From Trypanosoma brucei gambiense DAL972 (lineage: Eukaryota; Euglenozoa; Kinetoplastea; Trypanosomatida; Trypanosomatidae), in the NCBI RefSeq assembly GCF_000210295.1, contig NC_026741.1, positions 372,001 to 436,000 on the forward strand: 64,000 nt of DNA. The letters are read 5' to 3'. How positions within the stretch are numbered: the stretch's first letter is position 1; every line of letters begins with the position of its first letter. Positions 22,046 through 31,618 of this stretch are shown here, piece after piece. A program made the translations under genes and the position numbers. Below the pieces are notes generated by a model. It saw only the letters and a program-made list of their open reading frames with translations, was not told the DNA's origin and searched no databases.

Positions 22046-23728
22046 ATGAAAAGGAAGCGGTTGATGGTGCTACCGGCGTGTGTAATCCCGATGCATGGCG
22101 CATTGAAACTCGCCATACTGCTGATGTTGGTATGGTGCTGTTCCTTGTGTCTCGCGAAGTCAGGTGGCCGCTGCATGTTCGATGAAATTGCGGCGAAAGC
22201 TGGACGTCCACGGGTTTTGGCGCTGCGAAGGACTAAAGCAGGCATGGAGAATGTAAAGTATGACAGGACAGGTTCCGTTGACCCTGAGTGGCAGCACATC
22301 CGTATTGTTGTTTTCGCAGAAGACATGAAGGACCGGTCGCGATATTGCACGTCTGCAGGGCAGGAACGACCAACGTTTTTCGGAGAAACAGCGACATGTT
22401 CACAAGAAGACATTTTGACAGCCGCTAAGAGAGATATTGCTGTCACTAAGCTTCTTCCTTCAGCTGTCCAGATGCATATGGATAGGTTACTCGTCGACCC
22501 TATAACTGAACCCCTTGTCTTTCCTTCATTTGATGGTTCGGTGTGCTCTGAGTTCAAAGTACCGTCAAGTCATTTCTCAGAGGGCGTACCTGACGCTGAT
22601 ATGGTAATGTATGCTGCAGCGGGTCCAACGCCGGAGGGTGTGGCTGCCTGGGCTACGGGTTGCATAACTCTTGACGATGGGCGTGCTGTGGCTGGCGTAA
22701 CTAACCTTGGCCCCGGTTCCATTAGCCTGTCGGAGACCAGCATTCGCACAGCTGCTCATGAGATTGCCCACGCCCTTGGGTTCGATTTCGAAGCGATGAA
22801 CGATGCCGGTATGGTGCAAAGAATCCCCGGTGTTCGTGGAAAGGTTGATGTGACACTCATTTCGTCACCCAGGACACTGCAGAAGGCCCGCGAACACTAC
22901 AATTGTCCCGATGCCCCTGGAATGGAACTGGAGGACGAAGGTGGTAGTGGCACCGCATTATCACACTGGGAGCGGCGCAATGCGAAGGATGAGATCATGT
23001 CTGGTATTTCTTCACCTGGTCGATACACAGCGCTAACGATGGCGGCGTTTGAGGATCTGGGATATTACCGTGGTGCCTGGGGGAGCGAAGAACCTATGGG
23101 TTGGGGAAACAACTCTGGTTGTGAGCTACTCAACGAGAGCTGTTTGGTGAACGGTGTGACAGCGCACCCGGATATGTTCTGCAACGAAACCGTGAGCAAG
23201 CTGGTTTGTAACTCGGAGCGAGATGGTCTTGGAAGGTGTAATGTAATTAAGCATGAAAATCCACTTCCACCGCAATACCATTACTTTTCCGATCCTTCAC
23301 GTGGTGCCCCCTCCCATCTCTTGATGGACTACTGCCCGTCCATTGACGCGTTCTCCAACACGCCTTGTGCCGACGGCGAAACGAAATTCATGCGTGGAAG
23401 TTTGATAGGACCATCGTCAATGTGTCTGAAGGCCGAGGGACTCCGTGACAGTCAGGGCGTCATTGGCGATGTTTGTGCGGATGTGCGGTGTGATGGTGGT
23501 GAAGTAAGCATTCGTTATCTTGGGGATGATGCATGGCATCCGTGCCCAGAAGGCAGTCACATCAAACCGACTACAACATTCACGGATGGCGTCATTGTTT
23601 GCCCGACTTACAGTGAGGTTTGTATCAAAGCAACAGTGGTTGTACGCCCTTCTTCAGCCAGCTACCGTTCTTCAGTGCCACAATCGCTGCTTCTCACCCT
23701 ATTCGCTATAGTTTATGCTGCCTGTTAA
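22046..23728 (+). CDS. MSP-B: GP63-like major surface metalloprotease (leishmanolysin, MSP family)
   Basis: This 560-residue M8 zinc metalloprotease has a hydrophobic signal peptide (about residues 19-37) after a basic start. The zinc site HEIAHALGF begins at His238. The third ligand is probably His307 in ALSHWERRNAKDEIMSG, which also holds the Met-turn of metzincins. Many cysteines follow. The C-terminal tail is hydrophobic (SLLLTLFAIVYAAC), as expected for a GPI-anchor signal, so the protein should act at the cell surface. In T. brucei, MSP-B releases VSG during differentiation; the MSP-B name here rests on the remembered locus and the GPI-like tail. The frame is open back to a TTG at 21944 and has an ATG at 21983. 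I chose 22046 because it begins the basic plus hydrophobic signal peptide, and the same ATG region is echoed in the relic at 24209. Confidence 0.92.
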   Translation: MKRKRLMVLPACVIPMHGALKLAILLMLVWCCSLCLAKSGGRCMFDEIAAKAGRPRVLALRRTKAGMENVKYDRTGSVDPEWQHIRIVVFAEDMKDRSRYCTSAGQERPTFFGETATCSQEDILTAAKRDIAVTKLLPSAVQMHMDRLLVDPITEPLVFPSFDGSVCSEFKVPSSHFSEGVPDADMVMYAAAGPTPEGVAAWATGCITLDDGRAVAGVTNLGPGSISLSETSIRTAAHEIAHALGFDFEAMNDAGMVQRIPGVRGKVDVTLISSPRTLQKAREHYNCPDAPGMELEDEGGSGTALSHWERRNAKDEIMSGISSPGRYTALTMAAFEDLGYYRGAWGSEEPMGWGNNSGCELLNESCLVNGVTAHPDMFCNETVSKLVCNSERDGLGRCNVIKHENPLPPQYHYFSDPSRGAPSHLLMDYCPSIDAFSNTPCADGETKFMRGSLIGPSSMCLKAEGLRDSQGVIGDVCADVRCDGGEVSIRYLGDDAWHPCPEGSHIKPTTTFTDGVIVCPTYSEVCIKATVVVRPSSASYRSSVPQSLLLTLFAIVYAAC

Positions 23729-24208
23729 ATGGCGTGACTATAGGTGTGGGGTTAAGCATCCGTTACTGTCCTTGGATGTTGCGTCAGAAATGGTTACTAC
23801 ATGCGATACGCAAGTTTTCCTTTTATACGAGTATTTTCCATTACCACTTTGCAAGGTTGTTGTATTCCTTTCTTTTGTCTTTGTACACGTTTTTTTTTAA
23901 ATACTTTGTTTATTATACGCACAGAACCCTATGACTCCAGAGGTTGTATGGGGAGAATGTGTGTGCGAGCGTTATCGTCTGTTATTTCTTAGTCCAGTTG
24001 TCTGCGTTCTCACGGCAGAATCGTGGCAGCAGCGGGCACCTAAACGATTTTAGGCCGCCACGTCGCGGTTTTCTGTATTGTTTTGTTGATTTCCTATTTA
24101 GAAACTCCCTGTAGATAATGTTTACCTTTTTTTTCCATTGTCCTCTTATCTACCTATATGTTAACAAAACACTTCCGTTGTTGCATTTCACCACGGGTTT
24201 CGGGCGCT

Positions 24209-24265
24209 TATTCTCTCTTCCCCTTGTTCCTCCCATATGTCAAAAGGAAGCGGGCGATGATGTAG
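24209..24265 (+). pseudogene. Relic of a GP63 5' end
   Basis: About 55 bp here closely match the start of the intact GP63 gene at about 22017-22070. Both share CTCTTCCCCTTGTTCCTCCCAT followed within a few bases by AAAAGGAAGCGG. The rest of the coding region is absent, and the sequence diverges on both sides. It looks like the left-over start of a deleted downstream array member. Confidence 0.65.
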
Positions 24266-24781
24266 CAGAGGTGATTATTTCCAAAGGAAAAGGTGCGGTG
24301 CATTTAATTTTTGTTTGGGTGGGAGGTTGGGGCGCTGCTGTGCTTATCCGTTTCTACGGTCCCGTGTTGTTGGAGGTGCCTTGTGTATCATACATTTATA
24401 TCTGCAGCTTCTTCGGTTGATTGAGGGTTGGGCTATGAAGAAGTGGGCGATTTAGCTATTTGGTATGTGTAGGCAAACGTCGATGCCGAGTGCTACTGCG
24501 GGCTAACGTGAATATAAGAGAAAATCGTATCAGCATGCGCTCCACTACAATTGCTGTAACTCATTTTTTGCATCAGCAGCGCACGTGCTTGTGTACCCTT
24601 AACTCAACCGGCAACAACTAGTCTTCTTAAACTTGTGCTGGACGCTGGCATGCTCTTAGCCATCCCGTAAATTTGTGGTGTTGTTGTTTTGCTTTATTGT
24701 TTAGCCGTTTTTACACGAAATTCCTGTTCGGTGCGTCAGTCGCCATGGTTGTTTTCCTACACATCATGTGTTCGTCGTTGT

Positions 24782-24842
24782 AGCTTTCTCTTCCATTTTG
24801 TGTTTTTGTGTTTTTTTCGACATGCTTTCTGCATGCGCACAG
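24782..24842 (+). promoter_or_regulatory. Spliced-leader acceptor for the MFS transporter
   Basis: A T/C-rich tract is followed by GCGCACAG, with AG at 24841-24842. It would give a 5' UTR of about 157 nt before the ATG at 25000. This is inferred from position and composition. Confidence 0.5.
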
Positions 24843-24999
24843 AGAAGTGCACGAGCGGGGAAAGTGAAGCACAACGGTAGACTATTTGCTGAGTGTTGAG
24901 ATTCCTCATTTGGTGGAAGCGTAGAAATACACGCGGTTATACACAATACATTCGAGTGTATATATTTGCACCCCGTTTGTTCGTTTACCGGCGCCGGAG

Positions 25000-26775
25000 A
25001 TGAACTGCGCGGCGGACCACGTCGTTGAACGACTGCCTACGGCGCGGCAACAACCCGCCGGTGAGCCCCACCGATTTGGCCTGTTGGCCGTCGCCGCCTT
25101 CAGTTGCATATGCGTTTCGCTTACATATGGCTTCAACCTCATATCTGGTGCAATGCAGGAGCTATATGGCCTCACCCAACGGGACTTGTCGACAATCAGT
25201 ACTGTTGGCATTGCGGTTGGGTATTTTGGTTTGCCGTACAGTTTTATTTACGATCATTTCGGCCCGAAGCCCATCTACTTCCTGGGGTTGCTCTGCTACC
25301 TGCTGGGCACTGTGATGTTCGCGTTAACGTTTCAGGGAGTTATTGAGGGTACTGTTTTACGACTTAGCATATACAACGCATCCGTGACTCTTGGTTGCTC
25401 AATGTTCGACATGGGTGCTTTGGTGACACTGTTGAGCGTTTTCCCGTCAAATCGTGGTGCCGTGGTGGCCATGCTGAAGACCTTAAATGGCCTCGGCGCA
25501 GCAATTGTAGGGAGCGTTCGGCTGGCTTTCTTCAGTGAGAACACTTCTGCTTATTTTTACTTTCTGATGACCCTTGTAATTGTTATTGGGACGCTTGCCA
25601 CCGCATATGTACGCCTCCCATCGTATCACCTTACAGGTTACGAGGAGAATCATTTGAGTGAGGAGGAAAAGGTAAAACGGCTCATGAGGAAGGCCGTATA
25701 CTTGCGGCAGAAGGCACCCACGTGGCGTTTCGTGCACGGTTTCGTCATCTTAATAGCACTCATTGTATTCCTCCCCACCCAGGGAGCGCTATTAGCTTAC
25801 CTGAAGCTTGGCTCCGATTACAAGGTGGGATTCGCCGTCGTCACCATTATTCTGACGTTGTTGCTTCCCCTAATGGCGATCCCGACAACCAAATTCGATG
25901 GCAACAACCAGCGTATTGGCATCGATGATAAATCCCCCACTGAAGGTGCTGTTGGAAGTAACGATGGCGATTCGAGTGATAGCAACGTAGTAGAAACAAA
26001 CGTAGACTACATTGCGCCGCAGTTCCAGGAGTCATTTCTTGCTGGTTTGCGCACTCTGCGGCTCTGGTGCCTGATGTTTACAATATTTTTCTGTGCCGGT
26101 TCACTATTTGTTGTCATGTTCAATGCTCGTTACATCTACACAGCTATGGTAGGTGAGGCCCCTGATGAGGCACTTAACACACTTCTTACTGTGCTTGGCG
26201 GTGCAGGCAGCGCCACGGGGAGGTTGGGGATGAGTTTTTTCGAAGTTTGGTCGCAGAAGCGTAAACCGGAACAGCGCGTTCCCATCACTGTTGTGCTTTT
26301 CATCCCGACAACATTCGTCATCATTATGTTGACGATGTTCCTCACGGTCCCGAGGAGTGTTCTTCCTCTCTCGTATTTTATTGGCGCCCTTGCTAACGGA
26401 TGCAACTCAGCTACAATCATTCTTGTGTCGCGGACAATATTTGCCAAGGACCCCGCCAAGCATTACTACTTCTGTTACATAGGTTCATTGTTGTCTGCCA
26501 TCTTCCTCAACCGCTTGTTGTATGGCGAGTGGTACACACATGAGGCTGAAAAGCGTGGTGAAGTTGTATGCACGGATAAGGTGTGTGTGATGATGCCGAT
26601 GATGCTGTTACTTGTTCTTTCTCTCTTGGCATTTGTAAGCAGTTCATATGTTCATGTGCAGTACCGCCGGCTCTGCACCAAAGCTTTGGAAGAGCGGCGC
26701 CGCATTCGTGAGGAAGAAGCTGCAGCGCGGAGGCAGCTCTCCGGTGCCACTGCAACGGCGGAACTTCCCAACTAA
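25000..26775 (+). CDS. Nodulin-like major facilitator superfamily transporter
   Basis: This 591-residue multi-pass membrane protein has about 12 hydrophobic segments. The N-terminal half (SLTYGFNLISGAMQELYGLT, then GVxxGYFGLPYSFIYDHFGPKPI) matches the nodulin-like MFS family of plants, Apicomplexa and trypanosomatids. A hydrophilic loop at about residues 300-345, rich in Asp, Ser and Asn, separates the two six-helix halves, as is usual for MFS proteins. The C-terminal tail is charged and Arg/Glu-rich, so probably cytosolic. The substrate cannot be read from sequence. It is the last intact + strand gene before the convergent strand-switch region. Confidence 0.88.
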   Translation: MNCAADHVVERLPTARQQPAGEPHRFGLLAVAAFSCICVSLTYGFNLISGAMQELYGLTQRDLSTISTVGIAVGYFGLPYSFIYDHFGPKPIYFLGLLCYLLGTVMFALTFQGVIEGTVLRLSIYNASVTLGCSMFDMGALVTLLSVFPSNRGAVVAMLKTLNGLGAAIVGSVRLAFFSENTSAYFYFLMTLVIVIGTLATAYVRLPSYHLTGYEENHLSEEEKVKRLMRKAVYLRQKAPTWRFVHGFVILIALIVFLPTQGALLAYLKLGSDYKVGFAVVTIILTLLLPLMAIPTTKFDGNNQRIGIDDKSPTEGAVGSNDGDSSDSNVVETNVDYIAPQFQESFLAGLRTLRLWCLMFTIFFCAGSLFVVMFNARYIYTAMVGEAPDEALNTLLTVLGGAGSATGRLGMSFFEVWSQKRKPEQRVPITVVLFIPTTFVIIMLTMFLTVPRSVLPLSYFIGALANGCNSATIILVSRTIFAKDPAKHYYFCYIGSLLSAIFLNRLLYGEWYTHEAEKRGEVVCTDKVCVMMPMMLLLVLSLLAFVSSSYVHVQYRRLCTKALEERRRIREEEAAARRQLSGATATAELPN

Positions 26776-28105
26776 AGGAGTCGCAGTTTACTTACTTAAT
26801 TTTCTTTTGGTTTGTTTCGATGGTAATTTTCTTGCGTCTCCTGCGGCTTCGTGGTGAATTGTTATGAAGTGTGCGTAGATAGATAAATTTATTTTTAAAA
26901 TTTCAAGTGTATTCCCCTCTGTGATACCATCATAATTGTTATTTTTTGGCGTTCATTTACTTGCTTTTATTTTTTCCAGAGTGTGAAATCACAGAAACAA
27001 AAATAAGGTAATCAAGTAAGATCTAAATGCGTTTTAAAGAGCTCTAATTTCTTGGCTTATTCACTTATTCGTTGATATTTTATTGAATAATCCTACAAAT
27101 TTTTGGAAGATGAATCAATTGCTTAATTATATATGTGTTTATTTTGCGTTTTTTTTTAAATGATATCTTTTATCGTTCCACTTATTTTTGGGGTGAGTGA
27201 CTTCAGTGACTGACGTTATAAATGAAGAAAAATAAGAGTAGAATTAATGATGTCGCGACGTCCTTCTCTTCTCTTTCATCCCACCCTTTTCGTTTTATTA
27301 AAAAAAATGAGATGGTAAAATGTCGCACTAGAGCACATGTCAGGATTGAAAGGAAAAGAAAAACTGTTAACTGCAACGTCGATATTAAAATTAAAGGAAA
27401 GGAAAAAGTACATACTAAATCAATAATTAAGATTGTTAGTGTTAAATGTTATTATGATAAAAGCGAGGCGGATCGTTATTTCAGCGGTGTTGGGCAACGT
27501 TAGGAATGACCGAAAAAGAGCAATAAAAAAAGGAAGTAGCAGTGACTTGTCTGTTAGTGTATTTGCGTTCACTTCTGCACACCTCTGCACTTCATCGTTT
27601 TCTCTATTTCATTTCTTTATTAATTTTTTTTTTCTTTAGATGAGGAAACCCCTTCGTTTTTTTCCTCTCACTCTCCATTTGGGAGGGGGATCGGGCGGTT
27701 GAAGCGTTATCACAGTTTTGAAACGCACTAAATGCAGTGGTGACATCGCGGTTCTACTTGTTTTACCTATTAGTGTATTTGTTTCTTCGCACACTCCTTA
27801 ATCTCAATCACTTCAGATTACATATGCGACTTGTACCTTTTTCTTTTTTCATTGTAGAGGATCGTTTCTTCTTTTCTTTGATTGATTGATTGGTTTGCGT
27901 TTGTTTGCTTTAATTATGTTTGAACATTTTTCAAATCCAAGATTAAAACGGGAAAAGGTGGACCACATGGCGCCGTAACTCAACCGCATTACGTCGAGCA
28001 ACTGAAGAAAATTGTAGCGCGTGATGAATAAATACAAACGACCAATAATCGGAAGCGTCAGTAACACCTCACGCATGACGCCACTTTGAATGCAATACTA
28101 ATTAT
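26776..28105. other. AT-rich DNA after the last + strand gene
   Basis: No gene is supported. It includes the 3' UTR of the MFS gene and AT-rich sequence. A 93-codon Lys-rich open frame at 27222-27503 and a 75-codon - strand frame at 27849-28076 have no recognisable domains. Confidence 0.65.
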
Positions 28106-30124
28106 CTGACTCATATCCCCGTTTCCTCATTTTCCTCCTTTTTGTTTCTATTCCGTTACACCTCCGCTTCGCTCGTGGCATTCTTCCAGTGAGTGCGCTT
28201 ACGATGGATGGTGGAGGAAGAATATGAATGTGCAACACTTGCATTCATTGGCTTCGGATTCAACAACAATGGCTTTACCTCGATGATGTGTATGAGAACA
28301 AGCATATGTCCGAGCTGACCACAATTGTGGCACATTGAGAGCATTACTCGAGTCCTTGAAAGCTGAGTGGTATCGTACCTTTCTTTCTTTTCTTTAACTT
28401 ATGATGCAAAGCAAATAAACAGCGGGGGAAACCTCGTCTCAAAATGTGATTTTGCGTGAACGAGCGTTTTCAAGCGTCATCCACTGACTCATATCCCCGT
28501 TTCCTCATTTTCCTCCTTTTTGTTTCTATTCCGTTACACCTCCGCTTCGCTCGTGGCATTCTTCCAGTGAGTGCGCTTACGATGAACGGTGGAGGAAGAA
28601 TATAAATGTGCAACACTTGCATTCATTGGCTTCGGATGCAACAACAATGGCTTTACCTCGATGATGTGTATGAGAACAAGCATATGTCCGAGCTGACCAC
28701 AATTGTGGCACATTGAGAGCATTACTCGAGTCCTTGAAAGCTGAGTGGTATCGTACCTTTCTTTCTTTTCTTTAACTTATGATGCAAAGCAAATAAACAG
28801 CGGGGGAAACCTCGTCTCAAAATGTGATTTTGCGTGAACGAGCGTTTTCAAGCGTCATCCACTGACTCATATCCCCGTTTCCTCATTTTCCTCCTTTTTG
28901 TTTCTATTCCGTTACACCTCCGCTTCGCTCGTGGCATTCTTCCAGTGAGTGCGCTTACGATGAACGGTGGAGGAAGAATATGAATGTGCAACACTTGCAT
29001 TCATTGGCTTCGGATTCAACAACAATGGCTTTACCTCGATGATGTGTATGAGAACAAGCATATGTCCGAGCTGACCACAATTGTGGCACATTGAGAGCAT
29101 TACTCGAGTCCTTGAAAGCTGAGTGGTATCGTACCTTTCTTTCTTTGCTTTAACTTATGATGCAAAGCAAATAAACAGCGGGGGAAACCTCGTCTCAAAA
29201 TGTGATTTTGCGTGAACGAGCGTTTTCAAGCGTCATCCACTGACTCATATCCCCGTTTCCTCATTTTCCTCCTTTTTGTTTCTATTCCGTTACACCTCCG
29301 CTTCGCTCGTGGCATTCTTCCAGTGAGTGCGCTTACGATGAACGGTGGAGGAAGAATATGAATGTGCAACACTTGCATTCATTGGCTTCGGATTCAACAA
29401 CAATGGCTTTACCTCGATGATGTGTATGAGAACAAGCATATGTCCGAGCTGACCACAATTGTGGCACATTGAGAGCATTACTCGAGTCCTTGAAAGCTGA
29501 GTGGTATCGTACCTTTCTTTCTTTGCTTTAACTTATGATGCAAAGCAAATAAACAGCGGGGGAAACCTCGTCTCAAAATGTGATTTTGCGTGAACGAGCG
29601 TTTTCAAGCGTCATCCACTGACTCATATCCCCGTTTCCTCATTTTCCTCCTTTTTGCTTCTATTCCGTTACACCTCCGCTTCGCTCGTGGCATTCTTCCA
29701 GTGAGTGCGCTTACGATGAACGGTGGAGGAAGAATATGAATGTGCAACACTTGCATTCATTGGCTTCGGATTCAACAACAATGGCTTTACCTCGATGATG
29801 TGTATGAGAACAAGCATATGTCCGAGCTGACCACAATTGTGGCACATTGAGAGCATTACTCGAGTCCTTGAAAGCTGAGTGGTATCGTACCTTTCTTTCT
29901 TTGCTTTAACTTATGATGCAAAGCAAATAAACAGCGGGGGAAACCTCGTCTCAAAATGTGATTTTGCGTGAACGAGCGTTTTCAAGCGTCATCCACTGAC
30001 TCATATCCCCGTTTCCTCATTTTCCTCCTTTTTGTTTCTATTCCGTTACACCTCCGCTTCGCTCGTGGCATTCTTCCAGTGAGTGCGCTTACGATGAACG
30101 GTGGAGGAAGAATATAAATGTGCA
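28106..30124. repeat. 378-bp tandem repeat array (5.3 copies)
   Basis: Five complete units begin at 28106, 28484, 28862, 29240 and 29618. A sixth begins at 29996 and is cut after 129 bp by the RIME at 30125. Units differ by only a handful of bases. Each full unit carries, on the - strand, a 62-codon frame that starts with a half zinc-knuckle (CHNCGQLGH, lacking the final Cys of CX2CX4HX4C). Three of the four codons that differ between units change the amino acid (I/V, N/H, S/L) and the fourth is unchanged in length, which argues against selection on that frame. I do not recognise the repeat as a known T. brucei satellite such as the 177-bp or CIR147 families. Confidence 0.95.
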
Positions 30125-30202
30125 CCCTGGCGATGCCGGTTACCTCAACGAGTGACAGGGTCCAGTACCCCGTATCATCGGGGAAAGCAAGAGCCAGCAG
30201 CG
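30125..30202 (+). promoter_or_regulatory. Pr77-like hallmark of the RIME, candidate HDV-like ribozyme
   Basis: The first 78 nt match the Pr77 hallmark of ingi/L1Tc-clade elements, an internal promoter. In T. cruzi L1Tc this region folds as an HDV-like ribozyme. Matching helices can be drawn here: CCCTG pairs with CAGGG (P1-like), GTTAC pairs with GTGAC around the loop CTCAACGA (P3-like), and CCCCG pairs with CGGGG around TATCAT (P4-like). P1 and P3 compete for one C. Self-cleavage of this copy is inference. Confidence 0.55.
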
Positions 30203-30628
30203 TTCCTTTCATGGGGAACACTGCTGTGCTTCGGCTACAGCGTCATACAGCACAGGGATCAGCAGCGTCTTGCTGGGACACCGTTTTTCATTTGTCGGTC
30301 CCTGGGCACGTGCCAGCGTGCCATCAGCAGTATCATCCGCACTAAGATGCTGCTGTCCGGTGATGTGGAACTCCAAAAAAGGATTGCTAATTGACATCTT
30401 TGGGAGAGTCCGGGGTGGGAGGCTTCTCGCCCCATCTGCTGTATTCCGTTCATATGCGGAGTCACAACAAAACGTTATAGCGGGTGTGTTAGGATGAATA
30501 AAAAAAAGGGAGACTCTGCCACAGTTGCCAGACCGATAGCATCTCAGGGCTCTACGGTGATGGCTGATGGCCGCGCCAGTGGGGGGAAACTCTCACGAAG
30601 GCACGAAGAAAATTAAATTAAATTAATT
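30125..30628 (+). mobile_element. RIME: RIME non-LTR retroposon (ingi-derived, non-autonomous)
   Basis: The element starts CCCTGGCGATGCCGGTTACC and is about 504 bp, the known RIME length. It ends in an A-rich tail (about 30608-30628) after CTCACGAAGGCACGAAG. RIME is the short partner of the ingi retrotransposon and has no reverse transcriptase. It sits inside the sixth 378-bp repeat unit. The 12 bp before it (30113-30124) are not repeated after the tail, so the target-site duplication normally seen is missing. Family assignment rests on remembered similarity of the 5' end to ingi, RIME and L1Tc. Confidence 0.85.
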
Positions 30629-31530
30629 ATTCTTACCAGAATACCCTCTATTTTTCATGTTGTTTCCCTTTTTTCATTGCAGTCGCTAGCCGGCTGAAAT
30701 GGTTTCATGCTTCCATTATAAAGCGGGCCATGGTGGCCCCCTCTTTCCCGTCAGAGGGGATCGTTTGTTACGGTATGCCGAGTATAACGTGCGAGCCCGC
30801 CTCGGTGTGTTTTGGGGGTTTGACCGTCTTTCCGATTGTTCTGCCTCCTCATTCCGTTCCTTTCACCTCACAGCCGTAATGATGTCTTTCCCTCACTCCA
30901 AGGCGGTGTTGTGGCGTCAGGTTGTTCCGCGTGCCTTTTTTTCCGCCTACACTATCGTTTTACCTGGTCCAACCAAGTAAAATCGTGAATTGGAACGCCG
31001 GCTTTAGCCCCTTCTTCGGTTGGTTCCACTATGTGTTTATATCCGTCGCGAAGTCCCGCTCTTTTAATATCGCAGGACCTGTGGCTTACAGCGGGGGAAA
31101 GGGACGATGGATCAGTGTACGGTGATGCGCTCCTCCCTCTTTTCGGCCGTTTTCTCGCAATATCCATGACGGCTGCGCGCCAACCTTCTATCACTAGAAT
31201 TTCTGCTCCGTGGATAAGTGTCAGTTTCCGCACCCCTTGCCAGTGGTTTTTCCTTTTTTGCTCCCTCTCTCCGGGATGCCGGCGACACAGTCCCTGACGA
31301 GCTGTTGAGCGCTGCTGCTCCGCCAGCCCGTTTCCGACCTGTTTCCCGAAACCATGTCACAGTCTTCGGTGACTTTTTACACTTTTTACTCTCTATCCCT
31401 GTTTGCCTTCAGCTCTTCGGGGCGCCGTTCAATCAAAGAGGTCCTCCCCACCAATATTGCCGCGGCAGTTGCACCGTCATCTGAAAAGACAAACCAGCCG
31501 GTTCTCGAAAGAAGGCATGTCAAATTACTG
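30629..31530. other. Non-repeat DNA right of the RIME
   Basis: No gene recognised. Several overlapping open frames of 67-118 codons exist on both strands, none with a clear domain. Its composition is closer to coding DNA than to the AT-rich DNA left of the array, so degenerate genes may be hidden here. Confidence 0.5.
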
Positions 31531-31547
31531 ATTTTTTTTCTTCACAG
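31531..31547 (+). promoter_or_regulatory. Spliced-leader acceptor before the VSG-like pseudogene
   Basis: ATTTTTTTTCTTCACAG, with AG at 31546-31547, lies 72 nt before the ATG at 31619. The spacing and sequence suit a functional trypanosome trans-splice site. Confidence 0.45.
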
Positions 31548-31618
31548 GCCCACTGACAACTTATTCACTTCCCCTTCCCCCGCCCCTTCCGCCAAGAGTA
31601 AAGTTCATCGACGCGTGG

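Larger units (their letters stand above)
23729..24999. other. GP63-MFS intergenic region
   Basis: No intact gene is seen. The region includes the GP63 3' UTR, a short GP63-derived relic at about 24209-24265, and the leader of the MFS gene. The 100-codon open frame at 24118-24420 runs through the relic and is not a gene I recognise. Confidence 0.65.

Noticed and set aside
27222..27503. 93-codon Lys/Arg-rich + frame in the AT-rich DNA
   Set aside because: Composition follows the local AT bias, and there is no domain or clear splice signal.
28156..29856. Five 62-codon frames as a real multigene zinc-knuckle family
   Set aside because: The last Cys of the knuckle is missing, and most codon differences between units change the amino acid.
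28106..29995. Regular repeats that might suggest a CRISPR array
   Set aside because: The unit is a 378-bp head-to-tail tandem repeat without short direct repeats and unique spacers, in a eukaryotic genome.
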